Source: Seonamhaeicola aphaedonensis (GTDB lineage Bacteria > Bacteroidota > Bacteroidia > Flavobacteriales > Flavobacteriaceae). From it: 64,000 bases of DNA. The stretch covers positions 153,844 through 217,843 of the forward strand of contig NZ_QRDX01000002.1 of NCBI RefSeq assembly GCF_003386195.1, in the 5' to 3' direction. Positions 23,398 through 32,429 of this stretch are shown here, in pieces (the first letter of the stretch is position 1; every line of letters begins with the position of its first letter). Below the pieces are notes generated by a model. That model had not been told where the DNA came from. It did no database searches and worked only from the letters and a program-made list of their open reading frames with translations. A program made the position numbers and the translations under genes.

Positions 23398-24438
23398 CTA
23401 ACAGATTTTTTTAAGCTTTTCAATATCAATTACTTTAATGTTTCTGCCATCTGCTTTAATGATGCCTTCTTTTTTAAAAATTGATAAAGTTCTAATAAAT
23501 GTTTCGGGAGATATACCAGCAACACTAGCTAAATCATTTCTTGATATTTTAATGAGTTTATCTGGATTGCGGTTCATTTTTTCAGCAAATTTCAAAATGG
23601 TAGCTGCCGTTTTCTTGTTGACAGAGCTATAAGCCATTTGAATGAGTTCTTTCTTTACAGTAGACAGATTATCAGCCAGTAATTCAATAAGCTCAATAGC
23701 CACTTTGTGGTTTTCATCGAGGATTTTCTTAAACTCTAAAATAGAAATCCCAACTAATTTGGTGTCCTCAATTGCGGAGGCCGTTTCTCTATGAGGTGAG
23801 TTTTGTGTGAAATAATTGTATCCAAATAAATCATCTTCTTTATATAAGGCTGTAACAAGTTCTTTGCCTAATTCGTTTATTTGATAACATTTTACTGCCC
23901 CTTTGCTTATTAAGTAAATATAGTTAGAGTGGTCTCCTTCACGATATATAATTTCTTCTTTGTTAAAAGCAAATTCGTCTCCATAATCATCAAAAAAAAT
24001 CTTTAAATCGTTAAGTGTTTTTATTTTTTCATCATCTTCTTTGGGTTGTTTATCCCTTTCTTTTAGAATAGACACTTTTGCCAAACGACTTTCAATAGCA
24101 CTTATGAGATCATCTTCAGAGAATGGTTTTGTAATGTAGTCATCGGCTCCCAAATTCATGCCTTTTCTAATATCTTCGTGCTCTGTTTTGGCAGACAAGA
24201 ATATGAAAGGGATATACTTTGTTAAATTACTTTTATAGAGTTTTTTTAGAACGCCGTAGCCGTCAAGTTCTGGCATCATAATATCGCATACAATAATGTC
24301 TGGCTGGTGTTTTTTTGCAAATGTTACCCCCGTTTTACCATTTGATGCAGTTAAGACTTTATAGTTATTCAGTTCTAAAAGTTCGGCCGTATTTTCTCTT
24401 AAAACAACATCATCTTCTATTAATAAAATTGTTTTCAT
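23398..24438 (-). CDS. Response regulator fused to a Crp/Fnr DNA-binding module
   Basis: A 346-residue regulator. The receiver domain covers residues 1-122, with acidic ED at 8-9, phospho-acceptor Asp52 (IIVCDIMMPELDGYG), Ser98/Lys100-type SAKTEHED and KPF near 108. A cyclic-nucleotide-binding-like domain covers about 155-260 (EEIIYREGDHSNYIYLISKG), and it lacks the usual cAMP-contact RE pair. The Crp HTH covers 275-340. The recognition helix ISPETFIRTL has Glu312 and Arg316, the E-x-x-x-R pair that reads TGA/TCA half-sites in Crp and Fnr. It follows the LOV kinase gene by 14 bases and is very likely its partner. It lacks the Fnr iron-sulfur cysteines. Confidence 0.9.
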   Translation of the reverse strand: MKTILLIEDDVVLRENTAELLELNNYKVLTASNGKTGVTFAKKHQPDIIVCDIMMPELDGYGVLKKLYKSNLTKYIPFIFLSAKTEHEDIRKGMNLGADDYITKPFSEDDLISAIESRLAKVSILKERDKQPKEDDEKIKTLNDLKIFFDDYGDEFAFNKEEIIYREGDHSNYIYLISKGAVKCYQINELGKELVTALYKEDDLFGYNYFTQNSPHRETASAIEDTKLVGISILEFKKILDENHKVAIELIELLADNLSTVKKELIQMAYSSVNKKTAATILKFAEKMNRNPDKLIKISRNDLASVAGISPETFIRTLSIFKKEGIIKADGRNIKVIDIEKLKKIC

Positions 24439-24452
24439 GAGTTTGAATTTTA

Positions 24453-26366
24453 TTAGTTTGTGCCTTCAAGGTTGTATTCCATATGGATTTGTTCAGCATT
24501 ATTTGGAAAGCTAATTTTGAACGTAGAACCAATATTTTCTTCACTTTCAAATTTTATAGTGCCTCCCAAATTTTCTAAATGGTTTTTTACAATATTTAAT
24601 CCTATGCCAGTTCCTTGAGTGTTCATGACATTATCAGCTCTAAAGTATCTTTGGAATATTCTTGCTTGATCTTTTTCAGGAATACCAATACCTTTGTCTG
24701 TTATTTTTAAAGTTGTAAACCCATCATGCTGTTTAATGTTTAAATCTATACAGCTTTCTTCAGGTGAATATTTAATGGCATTGTGTAATAGGTTAGAAAA
24801 AATTAACTGAATAATCTTTTCATCTTGGTAAACCGATATGTCATCAATATCCTCTGGATAATTTATTTTTTGTCCTTCTTTTAATAACATATTGTAATCA
24901 TAAACGACCTCATTAACAACCTTACTTAATTTAAAATGGGAATACTTGTAATTTACCTTACCAGATTCTAATTTTTCAATAGATAAAAAGTCATTTAAAA
25001 TATTATTTAAAAAATGTACTTTGTCAGTAATTATATTTATGTGCTTATTTCTTTTTTCTTGATGTTCGGACAATTGGTATTTACTTAAGAGTTGTGTAGA
25101 AGTTAATATGCCACTTAAAGGTGTTTTGAATTCATGAGATACTAGAGATAGGAATTTAGATTTTAATTCATTTAGCTCTTTCTCTTTACTTAAAGCAATT
25201 TCTAATTGTTGTGTTCTTATCTCTACTTCGTTTTCAAGTTTGGTGGTGTAATTTTTCCTATCCGTTATATCTAAAACAATAGCAACAAATACTTTTTTTT
25301 CTCCTAAGTCTGAAATTTGTAAATGAACCTCCACAGGATAGGTTGAGCCATCTTTACGTTGATGTACTGTTTCAAACTCAATTTTATCCATATTTCTATT
25401 TAATAAGGTGTTAATAGATTCTTTTAAATTAGACACATTGCTTTTAGTAGTAATTTCTAAAGGGGTCATTACTTGCAATTCATCTAAACTAAAGCCTATG
25501 TTCTTTTTAGCTCCGTAATTAGCATTTATAAACTTTAATGTTTCAACATCAAATACATAAATTTCGTTTAAAGATTCATCAAAAATAGTGGCTAGATGAT
25601 GTCGTTCTTCTTCTACCTGTTTACGTTGGGTAACATCGTTTTGTATACCTATGAAATTTGTTACAATACCCTTTGTATTCGTTATTGGAAAAACATAAAG
25701 ATCATTCCAAAACATAGTGCCATCTTTTTTATAATTACGAAGTGTTGCCTGACAGCTTTCACCTTTTTTAATAGCTTCTCTTAGTTTTTTAAGTGGTGCT
25801 TGGTCTCTATCTTTACCTTGCAAAAATCGGCAATTGTGATTGAGTATTTCTGTATTAGAATATCCGGTAAGATCTTGAAAGGCTGAATTGAAAAATACCA
25901 CAGGGTTATCGTCTTTTAAGGCATCAGTTATTATTATACCATTTCTAGCAGATTGCAATGCTTTGGTTCTAAGCATTAGGCTTTCTTCAATCTTTTTTCT
26001 TTCAGAAATATCCCTAATCAAAGCCATTACATAGGTTTTGTTGTATATTGAAAATGGATTCAATTCAATATCCATTGGAAAAATAGCGCCATCTTTTTTT
26101 AAGCCATAAATATTTTTGGTTTCTCCCATTTTTCTGCGAGTCCCCCTTTTTAAAAAAATGTTGAAAAAAGTAGTGTGTTTTTTACGATAATCTGCCGGAA
26201 GAAGTAAACTTAGTTTTTTATCAATCAACTCATTTTTAGAATATCCGAAAATGTTTTCAGCAGCCAGATTAACCTCCATGATTTTTTGTTGATTATCAAC
26301 AATAATAACACCTTCAAAAACGGCCTCCAATAAAATATTAAATATCTCTTGATCCTGATTGAACAT
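24453..26366 (-). CDS. LOV-domain PAS histidine kinase (putative blue-light or flavin sensor)
   Basis: A 637-residue soluble kinase with no membrane segment. PAS1 is at residues 5-121. A LOV-type PAS is at about 136-248 and carries NHNCRFLQG with photo-adduct Cys179, plus the flavin-contact positions Asn178, Gln183, Asn211, Asn221 and Gln242 (NYKKDGTMFWND and FIGIQNDV). The pattern is very close to Bacillus YtvA. PAS3 is at about 252-371. A short coiled linker leads to HisKA with His411 (SHEFKTP) and HATPase with Asn529 (NLLHNAIKYS), then GIGIPEKDQARIFQRYFR and GTGIGLNIVKNHL. It is co-transcribed with the receiver-Crp regulator, and its own promoter has the shared box. Light sensing is inferred from the residues present. 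Confidence 0.92.
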   Translation of the reverse strand: MFNQDQEIFNILLEAVFEGVIIVDNQQKIMEVNLAAENIFGYSKNELIDKKLSLLLPADYRKKHTTFFNIFLKRGTRRKMGETKNIYGLKKDGAIFPMDIELNPFSIYNKTYVMALIRDISERKKIEESLMLRTKALQSARNGIIITDALKDDNPVVFFNSAFQDLTGYSNTEILNHNCRFLQGKDRDQAPLKKLREAIKKGESCQATLRNYKKDGTMFWNDLYVFPITNTKGIVTNFIGIQNDVTQRKQVEEERHHLATIFDESLNEIYVFDVETLKFINANYGAKKNIGFSLDELQVMTPLEITTKSNVSNLKESINTLLNRNMDKIEFETVHQRKDGSTYPVEVHLQISDLGEKKVFVAIVLDITDRKNYTTKLENEVEIRTQQLEIALSKEKELNELKSKFLSLVSHEFKTPLSGILTSTQLLSKYQLSEHQEKRNKHINIITDKVHFLNNILNDFLSIEKLESGKVNYKYSHFKLSKVVNEVVYDYNMLLKEGQKINYPEDIDDISVYQDEKIIQLIFSNLLHNAIKYSPEESCIDLNIKQHDGFTTLKITDKGIGIPEKDQARIFQRYFRADNVMNTQGTGIGLNIVKNHLENLGGTIKFESEENIGSTFKISFPNNAEQIHMEYNLEGTN

Positions 26367-26406
26367 GATACACTATGTTTTTCTAATAATTACAAATTAT
26401 TATTTA

Positions 26407-26480
26407 TAAAGTTACGAATTGTTCATTTGGATTTGACTGATTTTTGTCATATGAAAAAAGCTAATAAGTGTCTAGTTTTA
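26407..26480. promoter_or_regulatory. Bidirectional FNR/Crp-type box with two -7 elements
   Basis: TGATTTTTGTCA at 26438-26449 is shared by divergent promoters. On the plus strand TAGTTTTA (26473-26480) follows 23 bases after the box and serves the TerB-like gene. On the minus strand TAACTTTA (26407-26414) follows 23 bases after the box and serves the LOV kinase operon. The second arrangement would make the regulator autoregulated. Confidence 0.72.
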
Positions 26481-26501
26481 TTAAAACTAAATTTTGTAGA
26501 C

Positions 26502-26909
26502 ATGAAAACTCAAAAAAGGATGACACTCAAGTTCTATCAAAGTCTTGGCAGGTTATTCTATGCCATAGCCGCCGCTGACAAGCAGGTAAGAAAAGTAGAA
26601 TTTAATAAGCTTAAGGAGTTAGTTAGAGAACAGTGGTTACCTTTAGATTCTACAGAAGATGAGTATCATTCAGATGCCGCTTATCAAATAGAAATTGTTT
26701 TTGATTGGCTGAATAATGAAGAAAACTTAAATGCTCAAGCTTGCTATGATGCCTTTATAAATTACAAAAATGAACAGCCTCATTTATTTACTGAAGAGGT
26801 AAATAGTCTCATTCTTAAAACAGGTAATACAATTGCCAACGCATTTGCAGGTATAAATAAATCAGAACTAATGATGCTAGCCAATTTAAGTATAGAATTA
26901 AAGAAATAG
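26502..26909 (+). CDS. TerB-like helical protein
   Basis: A 135-residue all-helical protein. RLFYAIAAADKQVRKVEFNKLKELVREQW resembles the TerB or DUF533 metal-binding helical pattern, with the acidic second helix segment VDSTEDEYHSD-like and the C-terminal GNTIANAFAGINKSELMMLANLS. The ATG at 26502 lies 52 bases past the box; in-frame ATGs further upstream would start inside the promoter region. TerB-like proteins are linked to stress and envelope processes. It lacks a signal peptide. The domain call is moderate. Confidence 0.65.
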   Translation: MKTQKRMTLKFYQSLGRLFYAIAAADKQVRKVEFNKLKELVREQWLPLDSTEDEYHSDAAYQIEIVFDWLNNEENLNAQACYDAFINYKNEQPHLFTEEVNSLILKTGNTIANAFAGINKSELMMLANLSIELKK

Positions 26910-27048
26910 GTTAAGACTAAGTTTTCTTATATAAAATGCTCCATTGAAGGTAATATTTACTTGACCTATTAATTGTTATTACATCAAAAATTGATTTGAA
27001 AAACAAGAGATTACTTGGTTTATAACCCTTTTTTAAATAATTATTGAA

Positions 27049-27933
27049 ATGTCATTTATAGACTATTATAAAATACTAGGTGTGTCAAAAACTGCCACTG
27101 AGGCAGACATTAAAAAGGCCTACCGGAAATTGGCACGAAAATACCATCCAGATTTAAATCCAAATGATACGGTAGCCGAAAAAAAATTCAAAGAAATTAA
27201 TGAAGCTAATGAAGTATTGAGTCATCCTGAAAACAGGAAGAAATATGATCAATATGGAGAACACTGGCAACATGCTGAAGAATTTGAGAAGGCCAAACAG
27301 CAAGAGCAAAGCAAAGGCAGTTATACTAGTTCTGATGGGTATTCAGAAGAGGATTTTTCAGATTTTTTTGAACATATGTTTGGAGGTACATCTTCAAGAG
27401 CCAGAGGAGGACAAGTAAAATTTAGAGGACAAGACTATAATGCAGAATTACAACTAAGCCTTCAAGATGTTTATACAACTCATAAACGTACACTAACAGT
27501 AAACAATAAAAATATACGTATTACTATACCTGCTGGTGTAGAAAACGGACAAATAATTAAAATTAAGGGCCATGGTGGCAAAGGTGTAAATGGAGGTCCA
27601 AATGGTGATTTGTATATCCAGTTTTCAATTTCAAACCATACCAATTTTAAAAGAGATAAAAACAATCTTTATGTTGATGTAGATTTAGATTTATATATAG
27701 CTCTACTAGGAGGAGAGATTACCATTGATACATTTAACGGTAAAGTTAAACTTAACATAAAACCAGAAACTCAAAATAGAACTAAAGTCAAGTTGAAGGG
27801 CAAGGGTTTTCCTAAATATAGAAAAGAAGGACAATTTGGAGACCTTTATGTTACTTACTATATTAAGATACCTACCAACTTAACCACTCAAGAAAAGGAG
27901 TTAATAAAGGCGTTACAAAATATAAGAAAATAA
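27049..27933 (+). CDS. cbpA: DnaJ/CbpA-type co-chaperone
   Basis: A 294-residue J-domain protein. The J-domain is at residues 4-68 with HPD at about 35-37 ([10 protein letters not shown]). A Gly/Phe-poor linker ([12 protein letters not shown]) follows, then C-terminal beta domains CTD I and II ([19 protein letters not shown], then [20 protein letters not shown]). It has no zinc-finger CxxCxGxG repeats, which makes it CbpA rather than DnaJ. It overlaps the next gene by one base (TAATG). CbpA stimulates DnaK and is held by CbpM, whose homologue is the next gene. Its promoter has no copy of the island box. Confidence 0.92.
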   Translation: MSFIDYYKILGVSKTATEADIKKAYRKLARKYHPDLNPNDTVAEKKFKEINEANEVLSHPENRKKYDQYGEHWQHAEEFEKAKQQEQSKGSYTSSDGYSEEDFSDFFEHMFGGTSSRARGGQVKFRGQDYNAELQLSLQDVYTTHKRTLTVNNKNIRITIPAGVENGQIIKIKGHGGKGVNGGPNGDLYIQFSISNHTNFKRDKNNLYVDVDLDLYIALLGGEITIDTFNGKVKLNIKPETQNRTKVKLKGKGFPKYRKEGQFGDLYVTYYIKIPTNLTTQEKELIKALQNIRK

Positions 27934-28223
27934 TGAAAGAGCAAGATTTAATATCAGTACAGTTGCTTTGTAAGCGTTATAATGTTCCAAATTCGTTCAT
28001 AGAAAAATTACAGGAATATCAACTCATTGAAGTCATTGTTAGGCAAGAAGATTTTTTTATTCATGTAGCACAAATAAAAAAAGTTGAGAAACTAATGCGT
28101 TTACATTTTGACCTAAATATTAATTTAGAAGGCGTAGATGTTATATATAATTTATTGAAACAAGTAGAGGATTTACAAGAAGAAATTAAGTCTCTCAAAA
28201 ACAAGTTAAACCGTTATGAGTAA
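27933..28223 (+). CDS. CbpM-like chaperone modulator
   Basis: A 96-residue protein with a MerR-like HTH fold: LLCKRYNVPNSFIEKLQEYQLIEVI, a hydrophobic VRQEDFFIHVAQIKKVEKLMRLHFDLNINLEGVDVIYNLL, and a coiled C-terminus. In E. coli CbpM binds the CbpA J-domain and inhibits it. The one-base overlap with the cbpA-like gene (TAATG) supports this pairing more than sequence alone. Confidence 0.8.
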   Translation: MKEQDLISVQLLCKRYNVPNSFIEKLQEYQLIEVIVRQEDFFIHVAQIKKVEKLMRLHFDLNINLEGVDVIYNLLKQVEDLQEEIKSLKNKLNRYE

Positions 28224-28234
28224 TATATTATAAA

Positions 28235-28831
28235 ATGCTCACGTTTAAAAACTTTAACATAGCAGATTGGTTTTCATTTTACCGTATATTGGCTGCTCCA
28301 TTTTTGTTGGTACTTATCTGGTTTGACTTACAATTGGTTTTTACCTGGTTTTTATTGGTAAGTTATGTTACAGATGCTCTTGATGGTTATTTAGCTAGAA
28401 AATTAAAAATTACAAGCCCAAGAGGATCTCAGCTTGATTCTATGGGGGATCAAATAACACTGACCGTAGGTTTAATAGGGTTATTCTATTTTGAAACACA
28501 ATTCATAAAAACAAATCTTGTTTTAATAATAATTGCTTTTGTACCTTATATTTTACAAATGTTTTTAGCCTATTTTAAATATGGTAAAGCCACCGCTTTT
28601 CATACATATTTGGCTAAGCTTTCAGCATTACTACAAAGTCTTTTTATCTTATGGTCTTTGTTTTTTTCTCCTGAGTATATATTATTCTATGTCATGATAG
28701 TTGTTGGACTACTGGAAACTTTTGAAGAAATAACACTCATTTTTATGTATGATAATTGGGTGTCTGATGTTAAAGGTGTTTATTGGGCTTTGCGTGATAA
28801 ACGTAGGTTAAAGAATGATAATTCCAAATAA
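28235..28831 (+). CDS. CDP-alcohol phosphatidyltransferase family protein
   Basis: A 198-residue integral membrane enzyme with the catalytic pattern DALDGYLARKLKITSPRGSQLDSMGDQ near residues 47-73, matching D-G-x2-A-R-x8-G-x3-D-x3-D. About six hydrophobic segments follow. It should transfer a phosphatidyl group from CDP-diacylglycerol to an alcohol. The specific lipid (phosphatidylglycerol, phosphatidylinositol or other) cannot be read. It starts 11 bases after the CbpM-like gene and overlaps the next ORF, so it is in the chaperone operon. Confidence 0.87.
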   Translation: MLTFKNFNIADWFSFYRILAAPFLLVLIWFDLQLVFTWFLLVSYVTDALDGYLARKLKITSPRGSQLDSMGDQITLTVGLIGLFYFETQFIKTNLVLIIIAFVPYILQMFLAYFKYGKATAFHTYLAKLSALLQSLFILWSLFFSPEYILFYVMIVVGLLETFEEITLIFMYDNWVSDVKGVYWALRDKRRLKNDNSK

Positions 28832-30050
28832 TTATAATATGCGCAGCTACTCAATATTTGCCATATTACTTTTATGTTTATTGATTTTAGGTGTAGATAT
28901 TTTGGCTTTTTACTGGCTACAATCTATTACTAAATTATTGCCTTCATTTTTTAAAGTACTAATACATATTTTATTCTGGGTTTTTGCCCTAGGACTAGTA
29001 TCAGCTATTTTAATACTTAAAGTAACTTTAGATGATATTTCTCCAATACGAAAGCATGTGTTTATATCGTCGCTATACGGTCTTACTGTAGCCTCATTTA
29101 TTCCCAAAATTATTTTTGTGGTAGTAATATCCATATTGTTTTTTACTAACTATGTGTTTTCAGAACAGACATCTGTTTTTGTCATACCCCTAATTGGTTT
29201 GCTATCTGGTGTAGTGCCATTTTTAGCTGTATTGTATGCTATTTTTAAAGCAGTACATCGATTTAAAATACATCATCATAAAATACGTTTTAATACCCTA
29301 CCAAAAGTGTTCAATGGTTTGAAAATAGTTCATATATCAGATTTACATTTAGGAAGTTTCAATTACCGATATAAGATCTTAAATGCTGCAATTAAACTCA
29401 TTAATAATCTTTATCCAGATTTAATCTTTTTTACAGGAGATTTGGTAAATAACTATGCTTGGGAACTTGTTGGTTGGGAAAATATTTTTAATAAACTAAA
29501 AGCAAAAAGTGGAAAATATGCGGTTTTAGGAAATCATGATTATGGAGATTATTCCAATTGGAACACTGACCAAGAGAAGATTGAAAACTTTAATAAAATT
29601 ACCCAATTCTATAAAGATATAGGTTTTTCACTTCTCCTTAATGACTCCGATACTATTAGGAGAAATTGTGATGAAATAGCTATTGTAGGTGTTGAGAATT
29701 GGGGAAAACCACCCTTTAAGCAATATGGCGATATTGCTGTTGCCTTGAAAAACTGTAAGGATACCCCTTTTAAAATTCTATTATCTCACGACCCTACTTT
29801 TTGGAAAGAAGTTGTTGTTAAAGAAACAAATATTTCCCTTACGCTTTCTGGTCATACACATGGTATGCAGCTTGGTTTTGAGTTTAAGAACTTGAAATGG
29901 AGCCCTATAAAATACAAGTATAAATATTGGGCTGGTTTATATGAAAAAAACAAGCAATTCTTGTATGTGAATAGGGGGTTGGGGTGGTTAGGTTTCCCGG
30001 GTAGATTGGGTATGCGTCCAGAAATTACTTGTTTAGAACTAATTGTTTAA
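28815..30050 (+). CDS. Membrane-anchored metallophosphoesterase
   Basis: A 411-residue calcineurin-like phosphoesterase (YkoQ/YaeI type). About four hydrophobic helices occupy residues 12-150. The catalytic domain has HISDLHLGSFN, FFTGDLVNN, VLGNHDYG, LLSHDP and LSGHTHGMQ, which supply all metal ligands. The ATG at 28815 overlaps the preceding gene by 17 bp; an ATG at 28839 (MRSYSIFAIL) would clear it, and the choice is open. Such enzymes often hydrolyse UDP-diacylglucosamine or similar envelope intermediates. It is the last gene of the cbpA operon. Confidence 0.87.
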   Translation: MIIPNNYNMRSYSIFAILLLCLLILGVDILAFYWLQSITKLLPSFFKVLIHILFWVFALGLVSAILILKVTLDDISPIRKHVFISSLYGLTVASFIPKIIFVVVISILFFTNYVFSEQTSVFVIPLIGLLSGVVPFLAVLYAIFKAVHRFKIHHHKIRFNTLPKVFNGLKIVHISDLHLGSFNYRYKILNAAIKLINNLYPDLIFFTGDLVNNYAWELVGWENIFNKLKAKSGKYAVLGNHDYGDYSNWNTDQEKIENFNKITQFYKDIGFSLLLNDSDTIRRNCDEIAIVGVENWGKPPFKQYGDIAVALKNCKDTPFKILLSHDPTFWKEVVVKETNISLTLSGHTHGMQLGFEFKNLKWSPIKYKYKYWAGLYEKNKQFLYVNRGLGWLGFPGRLGMRPEITCLELIV

Positions 30051-30064
30051 ACAAATTGAACAAC

Positions 30065-30107
30065 TGACTTTTATCATTGTTCTAGTTTTAAAAATAAGTT
30101 AGTTTCA
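30065..30107 (+). promoter_or_regulatory. FNR/Crp-type box plus -7 element for the PNPOx-like gene
   Basis: TGACTTTTATCA at 30065-30076, 23 bases, then TAGTTTCA at 30100-30107. The start at 30187 is 79 bases beyond, so the leader would be longer than in the usp genes. The half-site TGAC and the -7 element are less perfect. Confidence 0.5.
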
Positions 30108-30186
30108 TCTTACTAATTCAACAAAATCTTAGTTTTCTGTTGAGTTATGATGCTGTTATTCTGAAAAAACGAAACTATATAATTAA

Positions 30187-30636
30187 ATGAAAGATTTAAA
30201 TAAATTTGAAAGTTCTTGTATTCTAAAGAACAATTATATTGGCTACTTGTCATATATAAGCAAAGGCAAACCTTATGTTGTTCCAATCACTTATTATTAT
30301 TCCGAGGAAGGAGATTATATAATTAGCTATTCAGGAGAAGGTCACAAGATAGATGCAATGCGTTCAAATGATTTGGTGTCTTTTTGTGTAACCGAAATAG
30401 ATAATGTAAATAAATGGGAGTCAGTAATGGTACAGGGTAAATTTCAACAACTTCAAGGAGCATATGCTAAGCAACAATTGCATAAGTTTGTTTTGGGAGT
30501 AAAAAAAATGATTTTTAAGGAAAGTAATAAATATCCAGATTTGATAAGTGATTTTTCTAGTAAAGTAACCTCAGGAATACCCATAGTATACACCATAAAA
30601 GTAATGGATATAACTGGGAAAAGCAGAGAGTACTAG
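30187..30636 (+). CDS. Pyridoxamine 5'-phosphate oxidase-fold protein
   Basis: A 149-residue FMN-binding split-barrel protein: NNYIGYLSYISKGKPYVVPITYYYSEEGDYIISYSGEGHKIDAMRSN is the flavin-binding first half, and VMVQGKFQQL follows. Members include nitroimidazole reductases and heme-degrading proteins. It lacks a full PNPOx catalytic signature, so substrate is unknown. It is monocistronic and convergent with the mlaD-like gene. A weak AT hairpin at 30651-30671 sits between the stops. Confidence 0.82.
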   Translation: MKDLNKFESSCILKNNYIGYLSYISKGKPYVVPITYYYSEEGDYIISYSGEGHKIDAMRSNDLVSFCVTEIDNVNKWESVMVQGKFQQLQGAYAKQQLHKFVLGVKKMIFKESNKYPDLISDFSSKVTSGIPIVYTIKVMDITGKSREY

Positions 30637-30650
30637 GTAATACAATGGTT

Positions 30651-30671
30651 AATAATTACATTCTAATTATT
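30651..30671. terminator. Weak AT-only hairpin between convergent genes
   Basis: AATAATTA (30651-30658) pairs with 30664-30671 across a 5-base loop. It overlaps the stop of the mlaD-like gene. The stem has no G or C, so its strength is doubtful. Confidence 0.3.
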
Positions 30672-31656
30672 CCATATTTGTTTTAGCTTCTCGTTTTTGC
30701 TTTCTTTCTAATTTTCTAAAGTATCCTCGGGTCAAAAAATTATGTTTCAAGGCCTCCATGTTTTTGTTAAATTTATCTGCTCCGTTATTGATGTTTTTTA
30801 TGGCTTTATCTAGATTTTTAACAAATTCGGGGTCATTAGCCAAATAGTTCATTGCACCATCTCCATCTTTTATATTTAACAAGGTTTCGTTTAAATTGAT
30901 GACTACCTCATTAATATTTTTACTTGAGACTTCGAGATTGTTAATAACCTGTTTAACTTTTTGAGTTTCTAAGGTGTCTTTTAATAACACTCCCGCAATA
31001 CTTTCATCTATATTTAAAGCATTCACAAGTTCATTTATTTCTCCCATAGTTCTATTGGCTTCTATACTTGTTAGTTTCAAATTGTTTATGGTTTTCTGAA
31101 TATTTTTAGCTGTAATAGAATCATTTATTAGCATACCTATAGTGCCATTTCCGTTAGTTATTGAGTTTGCAATATCTAGTAGTTTTGCTGTTAAAAGGGC
31201 TGCATTTTCGTTGGTTACATTCAGCGTATTAAGCATGTCGTCTGTACCAATTTTAGAATATGATTTGATAGTGTCCCCTTTAGAAATGACAGTAGCATTA
31301 CCATTACCTGGTGTAATATTAACGAGCATGTTTCCTACCAATCCATCGGTCCCTATAGTAGCAATAGCATCTTTCTTAATATGTGTTACCATTTTTTCGT
31401 CTATGATCATTATTACGTTAATAGTTGAATCGTTGATCATGTTGATTCTTTTAACTGTACCAACATTTATCCCTGAATATCTAACATTATTGCCCTGTAA
31501 AAGTCCGTTTACATTGTTAAAATTGGCACTTATTGTAAAAGTTTTAGTGAACATATTTTTACGTTGTCCTATTAAGTAAATAGCAGCAATAAAAAGAAGT
31601 AGTCCAACAATAACAAAGACACCTAATTTTAATTTTTCATCGGTTGTATTTTTCAT
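30667..31656 (-). CDS. MlaD/MCE family lipid-transfer protein
   Basis: A 329-residue protein with one N-terminal transmembrane helix (residues 10-27) and an MCE domain at about 37-115 (FTISANFNNVNGLLQGNNVRYSGINVGTVKRI). A long helical region of about 180 residues with repeated LNxx patterns follows and ends in a lysine-rich tail. MCE proteins form hexameric lipid channels between membranes. The Bacteroidota order E-F-D is seen here, with the permease and ATPase genes just upstream. Confidence 0.9.
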   Translation of the reverse strand: MKNTTDEKLKLGVFVIVGLLLFIAAIYLIGQRKNMFTKTFTISANFNNVNGLLQGNNVRYSGINVGTVKRINMINDSTINVIMIIDEKMVTHIKKDAIATIGTDGLVGNMLVNITPGNGNATVISKGDTIKSYSKIGTDDMLNTLNVTNENAALLTAKLLDIANSITNGNGTIGMLINDSITAKNIQKTINNLKLTSIEANRTMGEINELVNALNIDESIAGVLLKDTLETQKVKQVINNLEVSSKNINEVVINLNETLLNIKDGDGAMNYLANDPEFVKNLDKAIKNINNGADKFNKNMEALKHNFLTRGYFRKLERKQKREAKTNME

Positions 31657-31670
31657 GACTGTAGTTTTAA

Positions 31671-32426
31671 TTATTTAAAAAACGCTCTTACTTTTTCATC
31701 TTTATAAGCTTCTAGTTCTTTAAAAGTGCCTTCAGCATAGTTTACACCATCTACAAGTAGAATCATGCGTTCAGATATGACCCGTGCACAATCTACATCG
31801 TGCGTTATTATTAAGGATGAGGTATTATATTGTTTTTGAACACGTCTCATGAGTTCAATAATTTCTTTTGATGTTATTGGGTCTAAACCACTTGTAGGTT
31901 CGTCATACAAAATAATTTTAGGTTTTAATATGAGTGTTCTAGCTAAGGCTATTCTACGTTTCATGCCTCCCGAAAGTTCTGAAGGCATTAAATCGATTGC
32001 TTTTAACAATCCAACACTTTTCAATGTTTCTTCCACAAGAGGTGTAGTATCTTTTAAATTGCCAAACTTATTTTTGTGTCTACGCAATGGAAATTCAAGG
32101 TTTTCTCTAACTGTCATAGAATCATATAAGGCGCTACCTTGAAATAAGAAGCCTATATTGATGCGTAGCGCATCTAATTCTAATTGGTTGAGGTTTAATA
32201 AGTTTTTTCCCAAAACATGGATGCTTCCAGAGTCGGGCTCCATCAATCCTACCAAACATTTTATCATAACAGACTTTCCAGATCCCGATTTACCCATAAT
32301 TACAAGATTTTCGCCTTCAAAAAGCTCTAAATTAAATCCGTTCAAAACATGATTATCACCAAAGCTTTTTCGTAAATCTTTAATTTTTAATATCGACTTC
32401 TTTTGTATGTTTCCAGTGTTGGTCAT
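31671..32426 (-). CDS. MlaF-type ABC transporter ATPase
   Basis: A 251-residue ATPase. Walker A is MGKSGSGKSVM near residue 43, the Q-loop is FLFQGSALYDSMTV, the signature is LSGGMKRRIALART, Walker B is IILYDEPTSGLDPI and the switch is ITHDV. The GMKRR form of the signature is typical for Mla-type ATPases. It lies between the permease and MCE genes with gaps of 3 and 14 bases. Confidence 0.93.
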   Translation of the reverse strand: MTNTGNIQKKSILKIKDLRKSFGDNHVLNGFNLELFEGENLVIMGKSGSGKSVMIKCLVGLMEPDSGSIHVLGKNLLNLNQLELDALRINIGFLFQGSALYDSMTVRENLEFPLRRHKNKFGNLKDTTPLVEETLKSVGLLKAIDLMPSELSGGMKRRIALARTLILKPKIILYDEPTSGLDPITSKEIIELMRRVQKQYNTSSLIITHDVDCARVISERMILLVDGVNYAEGTFKELEAYKDEKVRAFFK

Positions 32427-32429
32427 CTC

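Noticed and set aside
26910-27048. Search for the box upstream of the cbpA-like gene
   Set aside because: No TGA-N6-TCA is present at the right distance; the chaperone operon is probably regulated differently.
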